Shown here piece after piece: positions 20,632 to 32,174 of a stretch of DNA of 64,000 nucleotides. This DNA comes from Bartonella sp. HY038 (GTDB lineage Bacteria; Pseudomonadota; Alphaproteobacteria; Rhizobiales; Rhizobiaceae): positions 1,550,001-1,614,000 of the forward strand of contig NZ_CP059725.1 in the NCBI RefSeq assembly GCF_014117425.1, written 5' to 3'. A program made the translations under genes and the position numbers. Every line of letters starts with the position of its first letter. Position 1 is the stretch's first letter. The notes below the pieces were generated by a model. It was given only the letters and a program-made list of their open reading frames with translations. It had not been told where the DNA came from and made no database searches.

Positions 20632-22614
20632 ATGTCACAAACAATTTCCCTTAAATTTCCTGATGGTTCTGTGCGCGAATATGATTCAGCCATAACAGGA
20701 CTCGAGCTTGCCCAATCCATTTCCAAATCATTAGCTAAAAAAGCAGTTGCTTTTGCTATTGATGGTGAATTGCGCGACCTTGCCGATCCCATTCAAAAAT
20801 CTGGCGATATTGAATTGATTACGCGCGAAGACCCAAAGGCGCTGGAACTCATTCGCCATGATTGCGCCCACGTTCTTGCAGAAGCTGTGCAAGAGCTTTT
20901 TCCGGGCACTCAAGTTACGATTGGTCCTGTTATCGAAAATGGCTTTTATTACGATTTTGCTCGCAATCAACCATTTACCAGTGAAGATCTACCCGTCATT
21001 GAAAAAAAGATGCGCGAGATTATTGCACGCAATAAGCCATTCACCAAAGAAATCTGGGCGCGCAACAAGGCAAAGCAAGTATTTGCAGATAAGGGCGAAC
21101 TTTACAAAGTTGAATTGGTTGATGCGATTCCTGAGGATCAGGACTTAAAAATCTATTATCAGGGCGATTGGTTTGACCTTTGCCGCGGCCCCCACATGAC
21201 ATCAACTGGCCATATTGGCAATGCTTTCAAATTGATGAAAGTTGCTGGCGCCTATTGGCGTGGCGATTCCAATAATCCAATGCTAACCCGCATTTATGGT
21301 ACGGCCTTTGCTAGCGATAATGATCTAAAAGCATATTTAACCATGCTTGAAGAAGCTGAAAAACGCGATCATCGCCGCTTGGGGCGTGAGATGGATCTCT
21401 TCCATTTTCAAGAAGAAGGTCCAGGCGTTGTCTTTTGGCATGCCAAGGGCTGGAAAATGTTCCAGAATTTGGTAAGCTATATGCGCCGCCGCCTCGACGA
21501 TGACAATTATATGGAAGTAAACGCACCGCAGGTGCTTGATAAATCCCTTTGGGAGATATCAGGCCATTGGGGTTGGTATCGCGACAATATGTTCAAGGTA
21601 ACACCCGCAGGTGATGAAGCTGATGATAATCGCGTTTATGCGTTAAAACCAATGAACTGCCCCGGCCATGTTCAGATATTTAAACACGGTTTAAAATCTT
21701 ATCGTGATTTACCGATTAAAATGGCGGAATTTGGTGCAGTTCATCGCTATGAGCCTTCTGGATCGCTCCATGGCTTGATGCGTGTTCGTGGCTTCACACA
21801 GGATGATGCGCATATTTTCTGTACCGATGAGCAATTGGCAGAAGAATGCCTCCGCATTAATGACCTTATTCTTTCTACCTATGCTGATTTTGGCTTTAAT
21901 GAAATTATGGTCAAGCTTTCAACCCGACCTGAAAAGCGCGTTGGTTCTGATGAGCTATGGGATCGTGCTGAGCAAGTCATGAGCGACGTATTAAAGACCA
22001 TTGAAGAAAAATCCAACGGCCGCATTAAAACTGGTATCCTACCGGGTGAAGGCGCGTTTTATGGCCCTAAATTTGAATATACGCTAAAAGACGCTATTGG
22101 CCGTGAATGGCAATGTGGTACTACCCAAGTTGACTTTAACTTGCCGGAACGCTTTGGCGCATTTTATATCGATAATGAATCAGAAAAACGTGAGCCGGTT
22201 ATGATCCATCGCGCAATTTGTGGCTCTATGGAACGTTTTCTTGGCATTTTGATTGAAAACTACGCTGGCCATATGCCACTTTGGTTTGCACCACAACAAG
22301 TTGTTGTCGCTGCAATCACATCTGAAGCAAATGACTATGTTCAAAGCGTCACTGCCAAACTAAAAGCTGCAGGCTTATTGGCAACAGCTGATTTACGCAA
22401 TGAAAAAATCAATTATAAGGTACGTGAACACTCACTACAAAAAGTACCCGTCATATTGGTTTGCGGCAAAAAAGAAGCGGAAGAAAACACTGTCAACATG
22501 CGCCGACTTGGCTCGCGCGACCAAGAAGAACTAAGTTTGGTTGATGCAATTGCTAGACTTAAGCAAGAAGCAACACCGCCAGATTTATTGCGTAAACAAC
22601 AAGCAATTGTTTGA
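20632..22614 (+). CDS. thrS: Threonyl-tRNA synthetase
   Basis: Class II synthetase charging tRNA-Thr, 660 residues. An N-terminal TGS domain (1-62) is followed by the editing domain, with HDCAH (76-80) and a CRGPHM motif. The catalytic core carries motif 2 ([27 protein letters not shown] read in two parts), the zinc-binding cysteine in MNCPGHV, and motif 3 [17 protein letters not shown]. The anticodon-binding domain ends near residue 645. A TAGAGG ribosome site precedes the ATG and a strong terminator follows 19 bases after the stop. All expected domains are intact. Confidence 0.97.
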   Translation: MSQTISLKFPDGSVREYDSAITGLELAQSISKSLAKKAVAFAIDGELRDLADPIQKSGDIELITREDPKALELIRHDCAHVLAEAVQELFPGTQVTIGPVIENGFYYDFARNQPFTSEDLPVIEKKMREIIARNKPFTKEIWARNKAKQVFADKGELYKVELVDAIPEDQDLKIYYQGDWFDLCRGPHMTSTGHIGNAFKLMKVAGAYWRGDSNNPMLTRIYGTAFASDNDLKAYLTMLEEAEKRDHRRLGREMDLFHFQEEGPGVVFWHAKGWKMFQNLVSYMRRRLDDDNYMEVNAPQVLDKSLWEISGHWGWYRDNMFKVTPAGDEADDNRVYALKPMNCPGHVQIFKHGLKSYRDLPIKMAEFGAVHRYEPSGSLHGLMRVRGFTQDDAHIFCTDEQLAEECLRINDLILSTYADFGFNEIMVKLSTRPEKRVGSDELWDRAEQVMSDVLKTIEEKSNGRIKTGILPGEGAFYGPKFEYTLKDAIGREWQCGTTQVDFNLPERFGAFYIDNESEKREPVMIHRAICGSMERFLGILIENYAGHMPLWFAPQQVVVAAITSEANDYVQSVTAKLKAAGLLATADLRNEKINYKVREHSLQKVPVILVCGKKEAEENTVNMRRLGSRDQEELSLVDAIARLKQEATPPDLLRKQQAIV

Positions 22615-22632
22615 TCCTGTATAAAAATCAAT

Positions 22633-22661
22633 AAAAAAGGCGCTTTAAGCGCCTTTTTTAT
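22633..22661. terminator. Bidirectional terminator thrS / secreted protein gene
   Basis: Perfect GGCGCTT-type stem (AAAAAAGGCGC TTTAA GCGCCTTTTTT) with T-runs on both strands. It ends thrS on the plus strand and the convergent gene at 22773-23981 on the minus strand. Confidence 0.9.
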
Positions 22662-22772
22662 TATCTAGCTTTTCATAAGCTTTATTAATTTTCCTTTGGG
22701 TGCTCATAATTAAATACAAACACCCAAAATAAATATTTAATAAAGCATAACAGTGCATCGCCTCACATCAAA

Positions 22773-23981
22773 TTACTGATTGGCCTTTACATCAAGTTTA
22801 AGCAAATCAATAAGATCCTTGCGTGAGGTCACTGCGGTAGAAGTAATCACTGCAAAAGGCGTGCTATGATCAGGCTTTGCCGTAATTTCGATATTTTCAG
22901 GATTATCTAAATATTTGCCAATTTCGGTCGATACTTTTTCTGCAAAATCAGGATGCTGTAATTGAGCTAAGCCAAATGGCACAATCATTTTAATTTTTGC
23001 GACAAAATCTTCACGCTTTTCATTTGGTTCTTTTTGCAGATCAATAATTTTATTGGTAATAGAATTATCTACAAATTTTATATCAATGCTATTAAGGCTA
23101 AGCTGTTGAAGCAATCCAATGATCGACATTGCAGCGATTTGTTGATCTTTGTCTGAAGTTGATTTTGCTTGATTGCTAAGACGAATAAGTTCATTAGCAA
23201 GATCTTTGGTAAGACCGCCAAGACCAATCGTAATATTCAATTGACCAGCTTCATTCATATTACCTTGCAGTGCCACATCAACATGACCATCAACAAGGTT
23301 AGCATCAAATTTATAATTGCCCTGAATTTCAATATTATTGAAACCCATTTTCGTAAACGTTTCTTTTTGTTCACTATTTGGCAAACTTGATACGTCTACG
23401 CGTAAATTACCAATTTCACCGCTAAACTTAATGAATTTTTCTGGATCATATTCTGAAAATCCAAATGAAAGATCATCAAGATTTAAAACAGGCTTACCTT
23501 TTTCTTCGGCGACCATTTTCTTGAGTAAGATTGTTCCATATGGAAGCTGTCCTTCATAGGCCGCATCATTTTTTTCTGACTTAATTAATAATTTGGTTAT
23601 TTCCAAGCCATGCAAGGTTGTAACCATATCGGAATTTTCTGTTGCTTCTTGTGCCATCTCTTCAACGAAAGTACGACCGACAAGATAGCCACCATCTTTA
23701 TCTTCTTCAACATTTTCAAAAACAATTTCTTTAGCTATACCTTTTTTAGCATTTGGAACGTCTTTAGAAATAATTGTTGCGTTGTTAATTTTTACTGTCG
23801 TGCCATCAACGGTGATTTTTCCAGCTTCAATAACTTGACCATTCTTTTTCATTTCGGCTTGAACGCGGGCAAAAAAAGCATCACCATCAAGAGCCAATGC
23901 AGGTAAAGCAAAGCTTACACCAAGCGCCGCGGTAAGAGACAATATTTTAATTGATTTATTAATTCGTGAAACAATTTTCAT
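22773..23981 (-). CDS. Secreted protein of unknown function
   Basis: 402 residues, not recognised as a named family. A signal peptide is clear (hydrophobic 12-30, likely cleavage after ALPALA at about 30). The mature protein is acidic and lysine-rich, mostly predicted beta in the first half (ITVDGTTVKINNATIIS, ISKDVPNAKKGIAKEIVF) with later alpha segments. It shows no lipobox and no membrane helix after the signal peptide, so it is probably periplasmic. Alternating short strands with repeated ITxxGLE-like phrases resemble AsmA/DUF945-type envelope proteins, but this is only an impression. It is monocistronic with its own upstream region and a shared terminator. Confidence 0.72.
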   Translation of the reverse strand: MKIVSRINKSIKILSLTAALGVSFALPALALDGDAFFARVQAEMKKNGQVIEAGKITVDGTTVKINNATIISKDVPNAKKGIAKEIVFENVEEDKDGGYLVGRTFVEEMAQEATENSDMVTTLHGLEITKLLIKSEKNDAAYEGQLPYGTILLKKMVAEEKGKPVLNLDDLSFGFSEYDPEKFIKFSGEIGNLRVDVSSLPNSEQKETFTKMGFNNIEIQGNYKFDANLVDGHVDVALQGNMNEAGQLNITIGLGGLTKDLANELIRLSNQAKSTSDKDQQIAAMSIIGLLQQLSLNSIDIKFVDNSITNKIIDLQKEPNEKREDFVAKIKMIVPFGLAQLQHPDFAEKVSTEIGKYLDNPENIEITAKPDHSTPFAVITSTAVTSRKDLIDLLKLDVKANQ

Positions 23982-24525
23982 AGCATAACTTTCTTAGTTA
24001 AAGATAAATAGTGATACGTCATGATGCGGTGTTAAAAAAAGAAAACTTTATCCAATCTTAAACTTTGCCCCCGAAAAAGCACCCCCATGATAGCTAGGTT
24101 AAGTGTTAGCAACAACAGTTTAGACCTGCAAGCCCATTCTTTAATAATGACAATTTTGTAAGATTGAATAATATCGTTTTCGCTTAAAAGTAAGCGTTGA
24201 TTTATTCTAATAATTGATATGATGACTGATTATAAAGATGAGATAGCAAACATATATCATCCACAAAAATATTTGATATCATCACACTTGGTAATTTACC
24301 TAAACAGATATTGGTAGGCTATTCCAACTGGTATGCCTCTTTCAAGCATGCAACTTGCCTGAGTAAGCAGTAAAAGCATTATTATACACACCTACCGGCA
24401 AAGAAAAGCCCCATCAATTTAGAACAAATGAATGAGGCTAATAATTTAAATAAGCAAATAACGAGATTTCATCTATTTTTATATAACGACAGTTAAATCA
24501 ATTCGTTATAAAATTTCGATTTCAA
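23982..24525. other. Intergenic region upstream of secreted protein
   Basis: 544 AT-rich bases with no credible gene on either strand. It should contain the promoter of the 22773-23981 gene and the 3' end of the ssb transcript. An imperfect stem (AGCC at 24407-24410 to GGCT at 24436-24439) is followed on the minus strand by TTTTCTTT and may terminate ssb. Confidence 0.4.
24401..24439 (-). terminator. Possible ssb terminator
   Basis: Imperfect inverted repeat of about 14 pairs with two or three mismatches, 5-base loop, followed on the minus strand by TTTTCTTT. About 90 bases after the ssb stop. Confidence 0.4.
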
Positions 24526-25080
24526 TCAAAATGGTACTTCATCATCAAGATCACGCGAGAAGTTACCCCCACCGCCTTGATTGCTAAAATCATTACCGCC
24601 GCCAAAGCCACGATCTGCATTAAAATTACCAGAGTTATTTGAATTGTTGAAATTAGAATTACGGTTATTATTGTAACCACCGCTATTATAATTACCGACT
24701 TCGCTGCGCCCTGCATTACCGCCATCGCCGCGACTATCTAACATTTGCAATTCGCCGCGATATTTTTGTAAAACAACCTCAGTTGTATAACGGTCATTGC
24801 CGTTTTGATCTTGCCATTTACGGGTTTGCAACTGCCCTTCAATATAAAGCTTAGCACCTTTTTTGACATATTGCTCAACGACCTTAACCAAATTATCATT
24901 GAAAATCACAACATTGGTCCATTCAGTGCGCTCTTTACGCTCACCAGTATTTTTATCGCGCCAGCTTTCTGAGGTAGCGATGCGAAAACTTGCAACGGCA
25001 TCACCAGAACCCATACGGCGAATTTCTGGATCGGCTCCAAGATTACCAACCAAGATTACCTTGTTTACGCTACCGGCCAT
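24526..25080 (-). CDS. ssb: Single-stranded DNA-binding protein
   Basis: Tetrameric ssDNA-binding protein needed for replication, recombination and repair. From ATG 25080 it has 184 residues; four extra in-frame codons upstream do not match the family start [19 protein letters not shown]. The OB fold covers about 1-108, with the conserved [17 protein letters not shown]. It is followed by a glycine/asparagine-rich linker and the acidic partner-binding tip DDEVPF. The Asn-rich linker is longer in Asn than in most relatives, in keeping with low G+C. It is divergent from uvrA, a classical SOS-linked arrangement. Confidence 0.97.
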   Translation of the reverse strand: MAGSVNKVILVGNLGADPEIRRMGSGDAVASFRIATSESWRDKNTGERKERTEWTNVVIFNDNLVKVVEQYVKKGAKLYIEGQLQTRKWQDQNGNDRYTTEVVLQKYRGELQMLDSRGDGGNAGRSEVGNYNSGGYNNNRNSNFNNSNNSGNFNADRGFGGGNDFSNQGGGGNFSRDLDDEVPF

Positions 25081-25454
25081 TACTATCTCCATATATTATG
25101 CAAATTAAAGAGGTGAATCAGTTCACCTTATCTCTTTCCCTTATCGGGATAAAATATTCAACCTATTGTTTTTAAGTAAAAACATATCACATTCTTAACA
25201 AGAGAGATAAATATTTTATGTTTTGAAACGTCACCTTATACGCTTTATTCGAGAGGTTAAAACAAATAGCGATAAATAAACATCCTTTCCACAGATGTTA
25301 ACATTTTTGTGCCTTGCCCTCGTAAAATGCCATTTCAATCTTATATTAGATTAAACCATTAAAACAATTTATTTTGCCATATTGTAATATAGGCGAAATT
25401 GCATTATTTAGCAATTGTTCTTTTTTTGTTCTACTCTTTAATTTTGGATTTTTT
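25081..25454. other. Divergent ssb/uvrA regulatory region
   Basis: 374 bases between the two starts. It contains the LexA-type box at 25417-25431 close to uvrA. An inverted GGTGAATCAGTTCACC palindrome (GGTGAA at 25113-25118 and TTCACC at 25122-25127) lies in the ssb leader. No gene is seen. Confidence 0.6.
25417..25431 (+). promoter_or_regulatory. LexA (SOS) box upstream of uvrA
   Basis: GTTC-N7-GTTC, with the seven spacer bases all T. This exactly matches the direct-repeat LexA operator known for alphaproteobacteria such as Rhodobacter and Sinorhizobium. It lies 24 bases before the uvrA ATG, where repressor binding would block transcription or initiation. The match is seen; regulation is inferred from the known family. 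Confidence 0.75.
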
Positions 25455-28355
25455 ATGTCTGAGCAGAAATTTATTTCTATCCGTGGCGCGCGCGAGCACA
25501 ATCTTAAAAACATTGATATCGACCTGCCCCGTGATAAACTCATTGTTATGACAGGCTTATCAGGTTCTGGTAAATCGTCATTGGCGTTTGATACTATTTA
25601 TGCAGAAGGGCAAAGGCGCTATGTTGAAAGCCTTTCTGCCTATGCGCGTCAATTTCTTGAGATGATGCAAAAGCCGGATGTTGATCAAATTGATGGTCTT
25701 TCACCTGCAATTTCAATTGAACAAAAAACAACGAGTAAAAATCCGCGTTCGACAGTTGGGACCGTTACCGAAATTTATGATTATATGCGGCTGCTATTTG
25801 CCCGTGTTGGTGTCCCCTATTCGCCTGCGACTGGCTTGCCTATTGAGAGCCAAACAATTAGCCAAATGGTTGATCGCATTATGGCTTTAGAAGAAGGAAC
25901 GCGGCTTTATATTATCGCACCGCTCGTACGCGGTCGAAAAGGCGAGTTTAAAAAGGAATTTGCCGAACTACAAAAGAAAGGCTTTCAACGGGTTAAGGTT
26001 GATGGCACTTTTTATGAGATTAGCGATGTGCCTAATCTTGATAAAAAATTCAAGCACGATATTGATGTCATTGTTGACCGCGTTGCTGTGCGTGATGACC
26101 TTAAAACCCGACTTGCCGATAGTATAGAAACAAGTTTGCGCTTGGCTGATGGCTTAGCCATTGCCGAATTTGCCGATAAGCCCTTGCCTGATGATGAGTT
26201 AGCTTCCAATTCAGCGAATAAATCCAAAAACGACACGCATGAAAGCATTTTATTTTCAGAAAAATTCGCCTGCCCTGTTTCCGGATTTACCATTGCTGAA
26301 ATTGAGCCAAGGCTCTTTTCCTTCAATAATCCAGTAGGTGCTTGCCCGACTTGTGATGGCCTTGGACAAAAACAAGCAATTGATGCAGCATTAATTGTAC
26401 CTGATGATAGCATAAGCCTTAAAGCTGGAGCTATCGCCCCTTGGGCGCGATCTTCATCACCTTATTATAATCAAACATTGGAAGCTATTGGCCGCGCTTA
26501 TGGGTTCAAACTAACCGATATATGGAATAAACTAACGCCGCAAGCCCAACAGGCTGTACTTTATGGCACGGGCAAAAAGGATATTGAGTTTGTTTACGAT
26601 GACGGTGCGAGATCTTACAAGGCTGTAAAACCTTTTGAAGGTGTTATCCCGAATATGGAACGCCGTTGGAAAGAAACAGATTCAGCTTGGTCTCGCGATG
26701 AGATTGAGCGTTATATGACTGCAACGCCCTGCCCTGCTTGTCACGGCTACCGGTTGAAGCCAGAAGCTTTGGCGGTAAAAATTGGTGGAATGCATATTGG
26801 GCAAGTAACCGCCATGTCAATTGCCAAGGCTGATGGCTGGTTTGGCAATATTGACAAAGGTTTTACTGACAAGCAACGGGGCATTGCTGAACGAATTTTG
26901 AAAGAAATTCGCGAAAGGTTGCGTTTCTTAAACGACGTTGGTCTTGAATATTTAACATTAGCGCGCAATTCCGGTACGCTTTCTGGTGGTGAAAGCCAGC
27001 GTATTCGCTTGGCATCGCAAATTGGCTCGGGCTTGACAGGCGTACTTTATGTGCTTGATGAGCCCTCGATTGGTCTTCATCAACGCGACAATGAACGCTT
27101 ACTTGAAACATTACGTCATTTGCGTGATTTAGGTAATTCAGTAATAGTGGTTGAGCATGATGAGGATGCGATTTTAACCGCTGATTATGTAGTGGATATT
27201 GGTCCTGCAGCTGGTATTCATGGTGGCAACATCATTGCTAAGGGAACGCCAAAGGAAGTCATGGATAATTCGGCCTCCTTAACCGGGCAATATTTATCAG
27301 GCAAAATGTTTGTGCCTTTACCAAAACAAAGACGAAAAATTGATAAGAAAAAAGCAATTAAAGTTATTGGTGCAACCGGCAATAATTTAAAAAATGTTAG
27401 CGCTGATATTCCGCTTGGCACCTTTACCTGTGTAACCGGTGTTTCAGGTGGCGGCAAGTCTACCTTTCTTATTGAAACCTTGTATAAAGCTGCGTCACGC
27501 CGCATCATGGGTAGCAGGGAAATACCATCAGAATTTCAACGTATTGATGGGTTGGAATTTATTGACAAAGTGATTGATATTGACCAGTCACCGATTGGCC
27601 GCACACCACGTTCCAATCCGGCAACCTATACTGGGGCATTTACACCAATTCGCGATTGGTTTGCTGGCTTACCTGAATCAAAAGCACGCGGCTATCAAGC
27701 TGGACGCTTTTCTTTTAACGTTAAAGGCGGTCGCTGTGAAGCTTGCCAAGGTGATGGTGTTATTAAAATTGAAATGCACTTCCTGCCAGATGTTTATGTC
27801 ACCTGCGATGTATGTCAGGGCAAACGCTATAATCGTGAAACTTTAGAGGTAACCTTTAAAGAAAAATCCATTGCTGATGTTCTTGATATGACCGTAGAGG
27901 AAGGTGCAGCATTCTTCTCAGCCGTGCCTGCTGTGCGTGACAAGCTTGATACATTGGTGAAAGTTGGTCTTGGATATATAAAGGTAGGACAGCAGGCAAC
28001 CACACTATCAGGTGGTGAAGCACAGCGCGTTAAACTAGCCAAAGAATTATCACGCAAAGCCACGGGCAAGACCCTTTATATTCTTGATGAACCAACAACT
28101 GGTTTGCATTTTCATGACGTTGCAAAATTATTGGAAGTTTTACATGAATTGGTTGATCAAGGCAATACCGTTGCGGTTATTGAGCATAATCTTGAAGTCA
28201 TCAAAACCGCCGATTGGGTAATTGATCTTGGACCTGAAGGCGGAGACGGCGGCGGCGAAATTGTTGCAGTTGGAAGACCTGAGGATATTGTAAAAGAAGA
28301 CAGGTCTTATACTGGGCACTTCCTCAAAGAACTATTGGAACGCCGCCCGACTTGA
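25455..28355 (+). CDS. uvrA: Excinuclease ABC subunit A
   Basis: Damage-recognition ATPase of nucleotide excision repair. From ATG 25455 it has 966 residues; the frame stays open 27 codons further but that part contains the LexA box and is not UvrA-like. The first ABC half has Walker A GLSGSGKS (34-41) and the signature [12 protein letters not shown]. The second has GVSGGGKS (about 662-669) and [12 protein letters not shown]. Two zinc sites are seen: CP-SG with CPTCDG, and CEACQGDG with CDVCQG. The end [13 protein letters not shown] is complete. Likely SOS-induced through the box 24 bases upstream. Confidence 0.97.
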   Translation: MSEQKFISIRGAREHNLKNIDIDLPRDKLIVMTGLSGSGKSSLAFDTIYAEGQRRYVESLSAYARQFLEMMQKPDVDQIDGLSPAISIEQKTTSKNPRSTVGTVTEIYDYMRLLFARVGVPYSPATGLPIESQTISQMVDRIMALEEGTRLYIIAPLVRGRKGEFKKEFAELQKKGFQRVKVDGTFYEISDVPNLDKKFKHDIDVIVDRVAVRDDLKTRLADSIETSLRLADGLAIAEFADKPLPDDELASNSANKSKNDTHESILFSEKFACPVSGFTIAEIEPRLFSFNNPVGACPTCDGLGQKQAIDAALIVPDDSISLKAGAIAPWARSSSPYYNQTLEAIGRAYGFKLTDIWNKLTPQAQQAVLYGTGKKDIEFVYDDGARSYKAVKPFEGVIPNMERRWKETDSAWSRDEIERYMTATPCPACHGYRLKPEALAVKIGGMHIGQVTAMSIAKADGWFGNIDKGFTDKQRGIAERILKEIRERLRFLNDVGLEYLTLARNSGTLSGGESQRIRLASQIGSGLTGVLYVLDEPSIGLHQRDNERLLETLRHLRDLGNSVIVVEHDEDAILTADYVVDIGPAAGIHGGNIIAKGTPKEVMDNSASLTGQYLSGKMFVPLPKQRRKIDKKKAIKVIGATGNNLKNVSADIPLGTFTCVTGVSGGGKSTFLIETLYKAASRRIMGSREIPSEFQRIDGLEFIDKVIDIDQSPIGRTPRSNPATYTGAFTPIRDWFAGLPESKARGYQAGRFSFNVKGGRCEACQGDGVIKIEMHFLPDVYVTCDVCQGKRYNRETLEVTFKEKSIADVLDMTVEEGAAFFSAVPAVRDKLDTLVKVGLGYIKVGQQATTLSGGEAQRVKLAKELSRKATGKTLYILDEPTTGLHFHDVAKLLEVLHELVDQGNTVAVIEHNLEVIKTADWVIDLGPEGGDGGGEIVAVGRPEDIVKEDRSYTGHFLKELLERRPT

Positions 28356-28363
28356 ATAAAACT

Positions 28364-28403
28364 CCCACCATATATCTTAATAACAAAGATGATATATGGT
28401 GGG
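28364..28403. terminator. Long perfect stem between uvrA and tspO
   Basis: A 13-bp perfect inverted repeat (CCCACCATATATC at 28364-28376 and GATATATGGTGGG at 28391-28403) lies between convergent genes, right after the uvrA stop. No strong T-run follows on either side, so termination efficiency is uncertain. Confidence 0.6.
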
Positions 28404-28434
28404 TAATTTATTGTAATATATTAGATAAAATTAT

Positions 28435-28887
28435 TTAGTTTAATACAACGACACCAATATTCAATGCCGCTGCTAAAGCAAGCCAAAATGCATATGGAAT
28501 AAATAAAACGGAAACCAATTTGTCACTATTCCATGCCTTTAAAATAATCATCACTACTAATAGCAACATGATTAAACACGCAAGAAGCGCGATAACTGTT
28601 TGATGCAAACCAAAAAACAGCGGTGTCCATGCAAAGTTGATCACCAATTGCGCAGACCACATTGTTTTTAAGAGATCATTTGGCCTATCAATAAATATCC
28701 GCCAGCCCACAAAGCCAATGATTATATATAGAATTGACCAAACAGGAGCAAATAACCAATTAGGAGGGGTAAAAAAAGGCTTATTTAATTCTTGATACCA
28801 AGAAGTTGGCGCAAATTTATATCCAATAGCGCCGCCAATAATAAAAATCGCAACAATAAACAAAACTGCATATAATGATTTGCGCAT
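28435..28887 (-). CDS. tspO: TspO/MBR family membrane protein
   Basis: A 150-residue protein with five transmembrane helices, homologous to the mitochondrial translocator protein. Members bind tetrapyrroles and sterols and in Rhodobacter and rhizobia modulate pigment or stress genes. Signatures are visible: WYQELNKPFFTPPNWLFAPVW near the first loop, the NFAWTPLFFG motif, and a C-terminal AFWLALAAALNIGVVVLN. The start is taken at ATG 28887; the frame also opens at a GTG five codons upstream. It is isolated and divergent from parC, so its regulation probably lies in the 220 bases between them. Confidence 0.9.
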   Translation of the reverse strand: MRKSLYAVLFIVAIFIIGGAIGYKFAPTSWYQELNKPFFTPPNWLFAPVWSILYIIIGFVGWRIFIDRPNDLLKTMWSAQLVINFAWTPLFFGLHQTVIALLACLIMLLLVVMIILKAWNSDKLVSVLFIPYAFWLALAAALNIGVVVLN

Positions 28888-29107
28888 ATTTTTCTTTTCC
28901 ACTTTTCGCGATTTATAAAAGCCTTAAAGTTAAAGCTCTATTATTTTACTATCTAGCAAATCATGTAAATTACAATTTGACTAAAAATTAAACGTTTTAG
29001 CTTGGAAATTGGTTGCAGATTATTTCAATTTAATAAAAAAACAATAGATAGAATATATCTATTGCTTAAACTCTTGCTTCAACAAAAACCTATTGATATT
29101 CAATCTT

Positions 29108-31354
29108 ATGGCAAAAAATGTGATTCCTTCAGCTCTTGATGAGCATATCGAAAAAGTCGGTTTGAAATCTGCTCTTGAAGAGCGTTATCTTGCTTATGCA
29201 TTATCAACCATTATGCATCGTGCCCTGCCCGATGTGCGTGATGGTTTAAAACCTGTGCATAGGCGCATTATTCACGCGATGCGGCTTCTTCGCTTATTTC
29301 CCGATCAAGGCTATGCCAAATGCGCTCGTATTGTTGGTGATGTCATGGGTAAGTTTCACCCGCATGGTGATGCATCAATTTATGATGCACTTGTGCGCCT
29401 AGCACAAGATTTTGCCGTTCGCTATCCGTTAATTGATGGCCAAGGTAACTTTGGCAATATTGACGGTGATGGTGCAGCAGCAATGCGTTATACCGAAGCC
29501 CGAATGACTGAAGTATCTACATTATTGCTTGAGGGTATCACTGAAAACGCGATTGATTTTCGTCCAACCTATAATGAGGAAGATGAAGAACCAATCGTAT
29601 TGCCGGGTGCTTTTCCCAATATCCTTGCTAATGGTTCATCAGGTATTGCCGTTGGTATGGCAACATCCATTCCTCCGCACAATGTTGCCGAACTTTGTGA
29701 TGCGGCCTTACACATTATTGCCCATCCCGAAGCAACATCGGATGATTTGATAAAGTTTATTCCAGGGCCAGATTTTCCAACTGGCGGTATTTTGGTGGAA
29801 ACTAGCGAATCCATTGCTGAATCTTACCGCACAGGACGCGGCTCATTCCGCTTACGTTCGCGTTGGCACAAGGAAGAAGGGGCACGCGGCTCATATGTTA
29901 TTGTGGTAACAGAAATCCCCTATCAAGTTCAAAAAGCCCGTCTTATTGAAAAAACAGCAGAGCTTTTAATTCAACGTAAACTACCATTACTTGAAGATAT
30001 TAGGGATGAATCTGCCGAAGATATTCGCATAGTTTTAGAGCCTAAAAACCGCAGTGTTGACCCAGAGATTTTAATGGAATCGCTGTTTAAACTAACGGAT
30101 TTTGAAACGCGGATTTCACTTAACTTAAATGTTTTGACCTTAGGCAAAATTCCAAATGTCTTATCATTAGATCAAACATTAAAACAATGGCTTGAACATC
30201 GAAAAGAAGTTCTTATTCGCCGTACGCAATATCGCTTAAAAGAAATTGAAAAGCGCTTGGAGCTTTTGAGTGGCTATCTCATTGCCTATCTTAATCTTGA
30301 TGAGATTATTCGTATTATCCGCGAAGAAGATGAGCCTAAAAAGCAACTGATTGCCACTTTTAATTTAACCGACAATCAGGCGGAAGCTATTTTAAATATG
30401 CGCTTACGCTCACTGCGTAAACTCGAAGAAGTAGAAATTCGGACTGAATTTGACAAGCTAACGGTTGAAAAACAAGAACTCGAGGAACTTATTGCCTCCA
30501 ATGTCAGACAATGGAAGGCAATTTCTTCCGAAGTTTCAAAAGTAAAATGGATTTTCTCACAAAATACCGATCTTGGCAAACGTCGCACTAGCTTTGAAAA
30601 AGCGCCAGACCATGACATTGATGACATTCAACAAGCGATGATTGAAAAAGAACCAATCACCATTGTTGTTTCCGAAAAAGGTTGGTTACGCGCTTTAAAA
30701 GGTCATATTTCGGATTATTCTAGTCTATCATTCAAAGAAGGTGATAGCCTAAAACTCGCCTTCCCCGCACAAACAACCGACAAAATTTTAGTATTGAGCA
30801 CTGGTGGTAAGTTCTACACTATTGCGGCAAATAGCTTGCCTGGTGGGCGAGGACATGGCGAACCAATCCGTATTCTTGTTGACATGGATAACGACCAAGA
30901 CATTTTGACTGCTTTTGTGCATGAAGCAGATACTAAGCTGCTCATCACGTCACATCTTGGCCACGGCTTTATTGTGCCTGAAAATGATGTCATTGCAACA
31001 ACCCGCAAAGGCAAGCAAGTGATGAATGTGAAAGCTCCTGATGAAGCGGCAAGTTGCATTAGAGTAAATGGTGACAGCGTTGCAATTGTTGGTGAAAATC
31101 GTAAATTACTAGTTTTCCCGATTGAACAAATTGCTGAAATGTCGCGTGGCAAAGGTGTTCGTTTGCAACGCTATCGCGATGGTGGCATGAGCGATATTAT
31201 CACCTTTAATTTAGATGATGGCTTAACCTGGAAAGATTCAGCTGATAGAAGTTTTGTTCGCAGCAAGGAAGAACTGATTGAATGGATTGGTAACCGTGCC
31301 GGTGCGGGGCGTATGGTACCCAAAGGTTTTCCACGATCTGGCAAGTTTAATTAA
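29108..31354 (+). CDS. parC: DNA topoisomerase IV subunit A
   Basis: Breakage-reunion subunit of topoisomerase IV, which decatenates daughter chromosomes. From ATG 29108 it has 748 residues; five upstream in-frame codons are not conserved. The winged-helix domain has the catalytic Tyr128 in [11 protein letters not shown]. The tower/coiled-coil region includes [16 protein letters not shown]-terminal beta-propeller follows, with [12 protein letters not shown] and [14 protein letters not shown] repeats. The quinolone pocket reads [13 protein letters not shown], so the residue corresponding to E. coli ParC Ser80 is Ala89. A terminator follows directly. Confidence 0.95.
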   Translation: MAKNVIPSALDEHIEKVGLKSALEERYLAYALSTIMHRALPDVRDGLKPVHRRIIHAMRLLRLFPDQGYAKCARIVGDVMGKFHPHGDASIYDALVRLAQDFAVRYPLIDGQGNFGNIDGDGAAAMRYTEARMTEVSTLLLEGITENAIDFRPTYNEEDEEPIVLPGAFPNILANGSSGIAVGMATSIPPHNVAELCDAALHIIAHPEATSDDLIKFIPGPDFPTGGILVETSESIAESYRTGRGSFRLRSRWHKEEGARGSYVIVVTEIPYQVQKARLIEKTAELLIQRKLPLLEDIRDESAEDIRIVLEPKNRSVDPEILMESLFKLTDFETRISLNLNVLTLGKIPNVLSLDQTLKQWLEHRKEVLIRRTQYRLKEIEKRLELLSGYLIAYLNLDEIIRIIREEDEPKKQLIATFNLTDNQAEAILNMRLRSLRKLEEVEIRTEFDKLTVEKQELEELIASNVRQWKAISSEVSKVKWIFSQNTDLGKRRTSFEKAPDHDIDDIQQAMIEKEPITIVVSEKGWLRALKGHISDYSSLSFKEGDSLKLAFPAQTTDKILVLSTGGKFYTIAANSLPGGRGHGEPIRILVDMDNDQDILTAFVHEADTKLLITSHLGHGFIVPENDVIATTRKGKQVMNVKAPDEAASCIRVNGDSVAIVGENRKLLVFPIEQIAEMSRGKGVRLQRYRDGGMSDIITFNLDDGLTWKDSADRSFVRSKEELIEWIGNRAGAGRMVPKGFPRSGKFN

Positions 31355-31378
31355 TAGTTCTTAAGTTTAAAAATTAAC

Positions 31379-31403
31379 GCGCCGGTTTATTCGGCGCTTT
31401 TTT
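31379..31403 (+). terminator. parC terminator
   Basis: GCGCCG at 31379-31384, 7-base loop, CGGCGC at 31392-31397, followed by TTTTTTA. Located 25 bases after the parC stop. Confidence 0.88.
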
Positions 31404-32174
31404 ATGAAATAACTAGTTTAAAGCAAAACCATATATACAAAGCAATTTATAGCGGGCTGGATAATTAACAATAGTTAAACTTAATAACGTGAGATTAATA
31501 GAATTATTGACGTCTATAAACCCTATATTAACGTATCTATCATTGGAAACCATTTAAGACTACTAATAATAAAAACAGTAAATTAAGAATTTATTGCCAC
31601 TTAATAAGAGGGTTCCATTTTAGCAATAAATGAAACGGCATAGAGATTCTTACTTCCGTAGCCTACTATTTTTTGTTATTCATGAACGAAAAAGCCACAT
31701 AATGTTGATTATACATATAATAAATAGGACGGCAAAAAAACCTTTCTTGGCAAAGCGATCCATAATGGAACGATTAAAACCGCAAACCCGCTAATCCATT
31801 ACCTTTGAAATGATATGACCTTTTCTAAACATTACGAGTTGATACAAAGGCTAAAACTGTAAAGATGGTTTTGCACTGCCTATGCTCCCTGCAAAAAGAC
31901 AGCGTAGAAAATACCAATGGATGCATCTCACCATGGCTACTATGAGAATTAGATCTTGACGCTGTATCCCAGAAGGATATCATGAAATATCTATACCCAA
32001 CAGTGAAAGTGCCTTAACTTTTAAATATCCTTTCAAGCCTTCAAAAAAGAACTTGGAAAAGACATAAAATTAAGATCAAATAAAACCGTGTTGCACTTTG
32101 CGCGGTAATCGACCTACCATTAATAAGCTTTTTTAGTTTATTAATTAGTAGCACTCTAAATTGGAGAGAATAAC
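31404..32174. other. Intergenic region parC-HIT, no clear gene
   Basis: About 770 bases with no convincing gene. One short frame on the minus strand (31680-31763, 27 codons) would encode a single hydrophobic helix (FFAVLFIICIINIMWLF) but lacks a good ribosome site. An inverted ATTTATTGC/GCAATAAAT pair lies near 31584-31630. No transposase or phage trace could be read. The HIT gene's ribosome site (GGAGAG) is at the right end. Confidence 0.4.

Noticed and set aside
26012..26413. 133-codon minus-strand frame inside uvrA
   Set aside because: Antisense to a highly conserved gene; codon pattern follows the uvrA reading frame.
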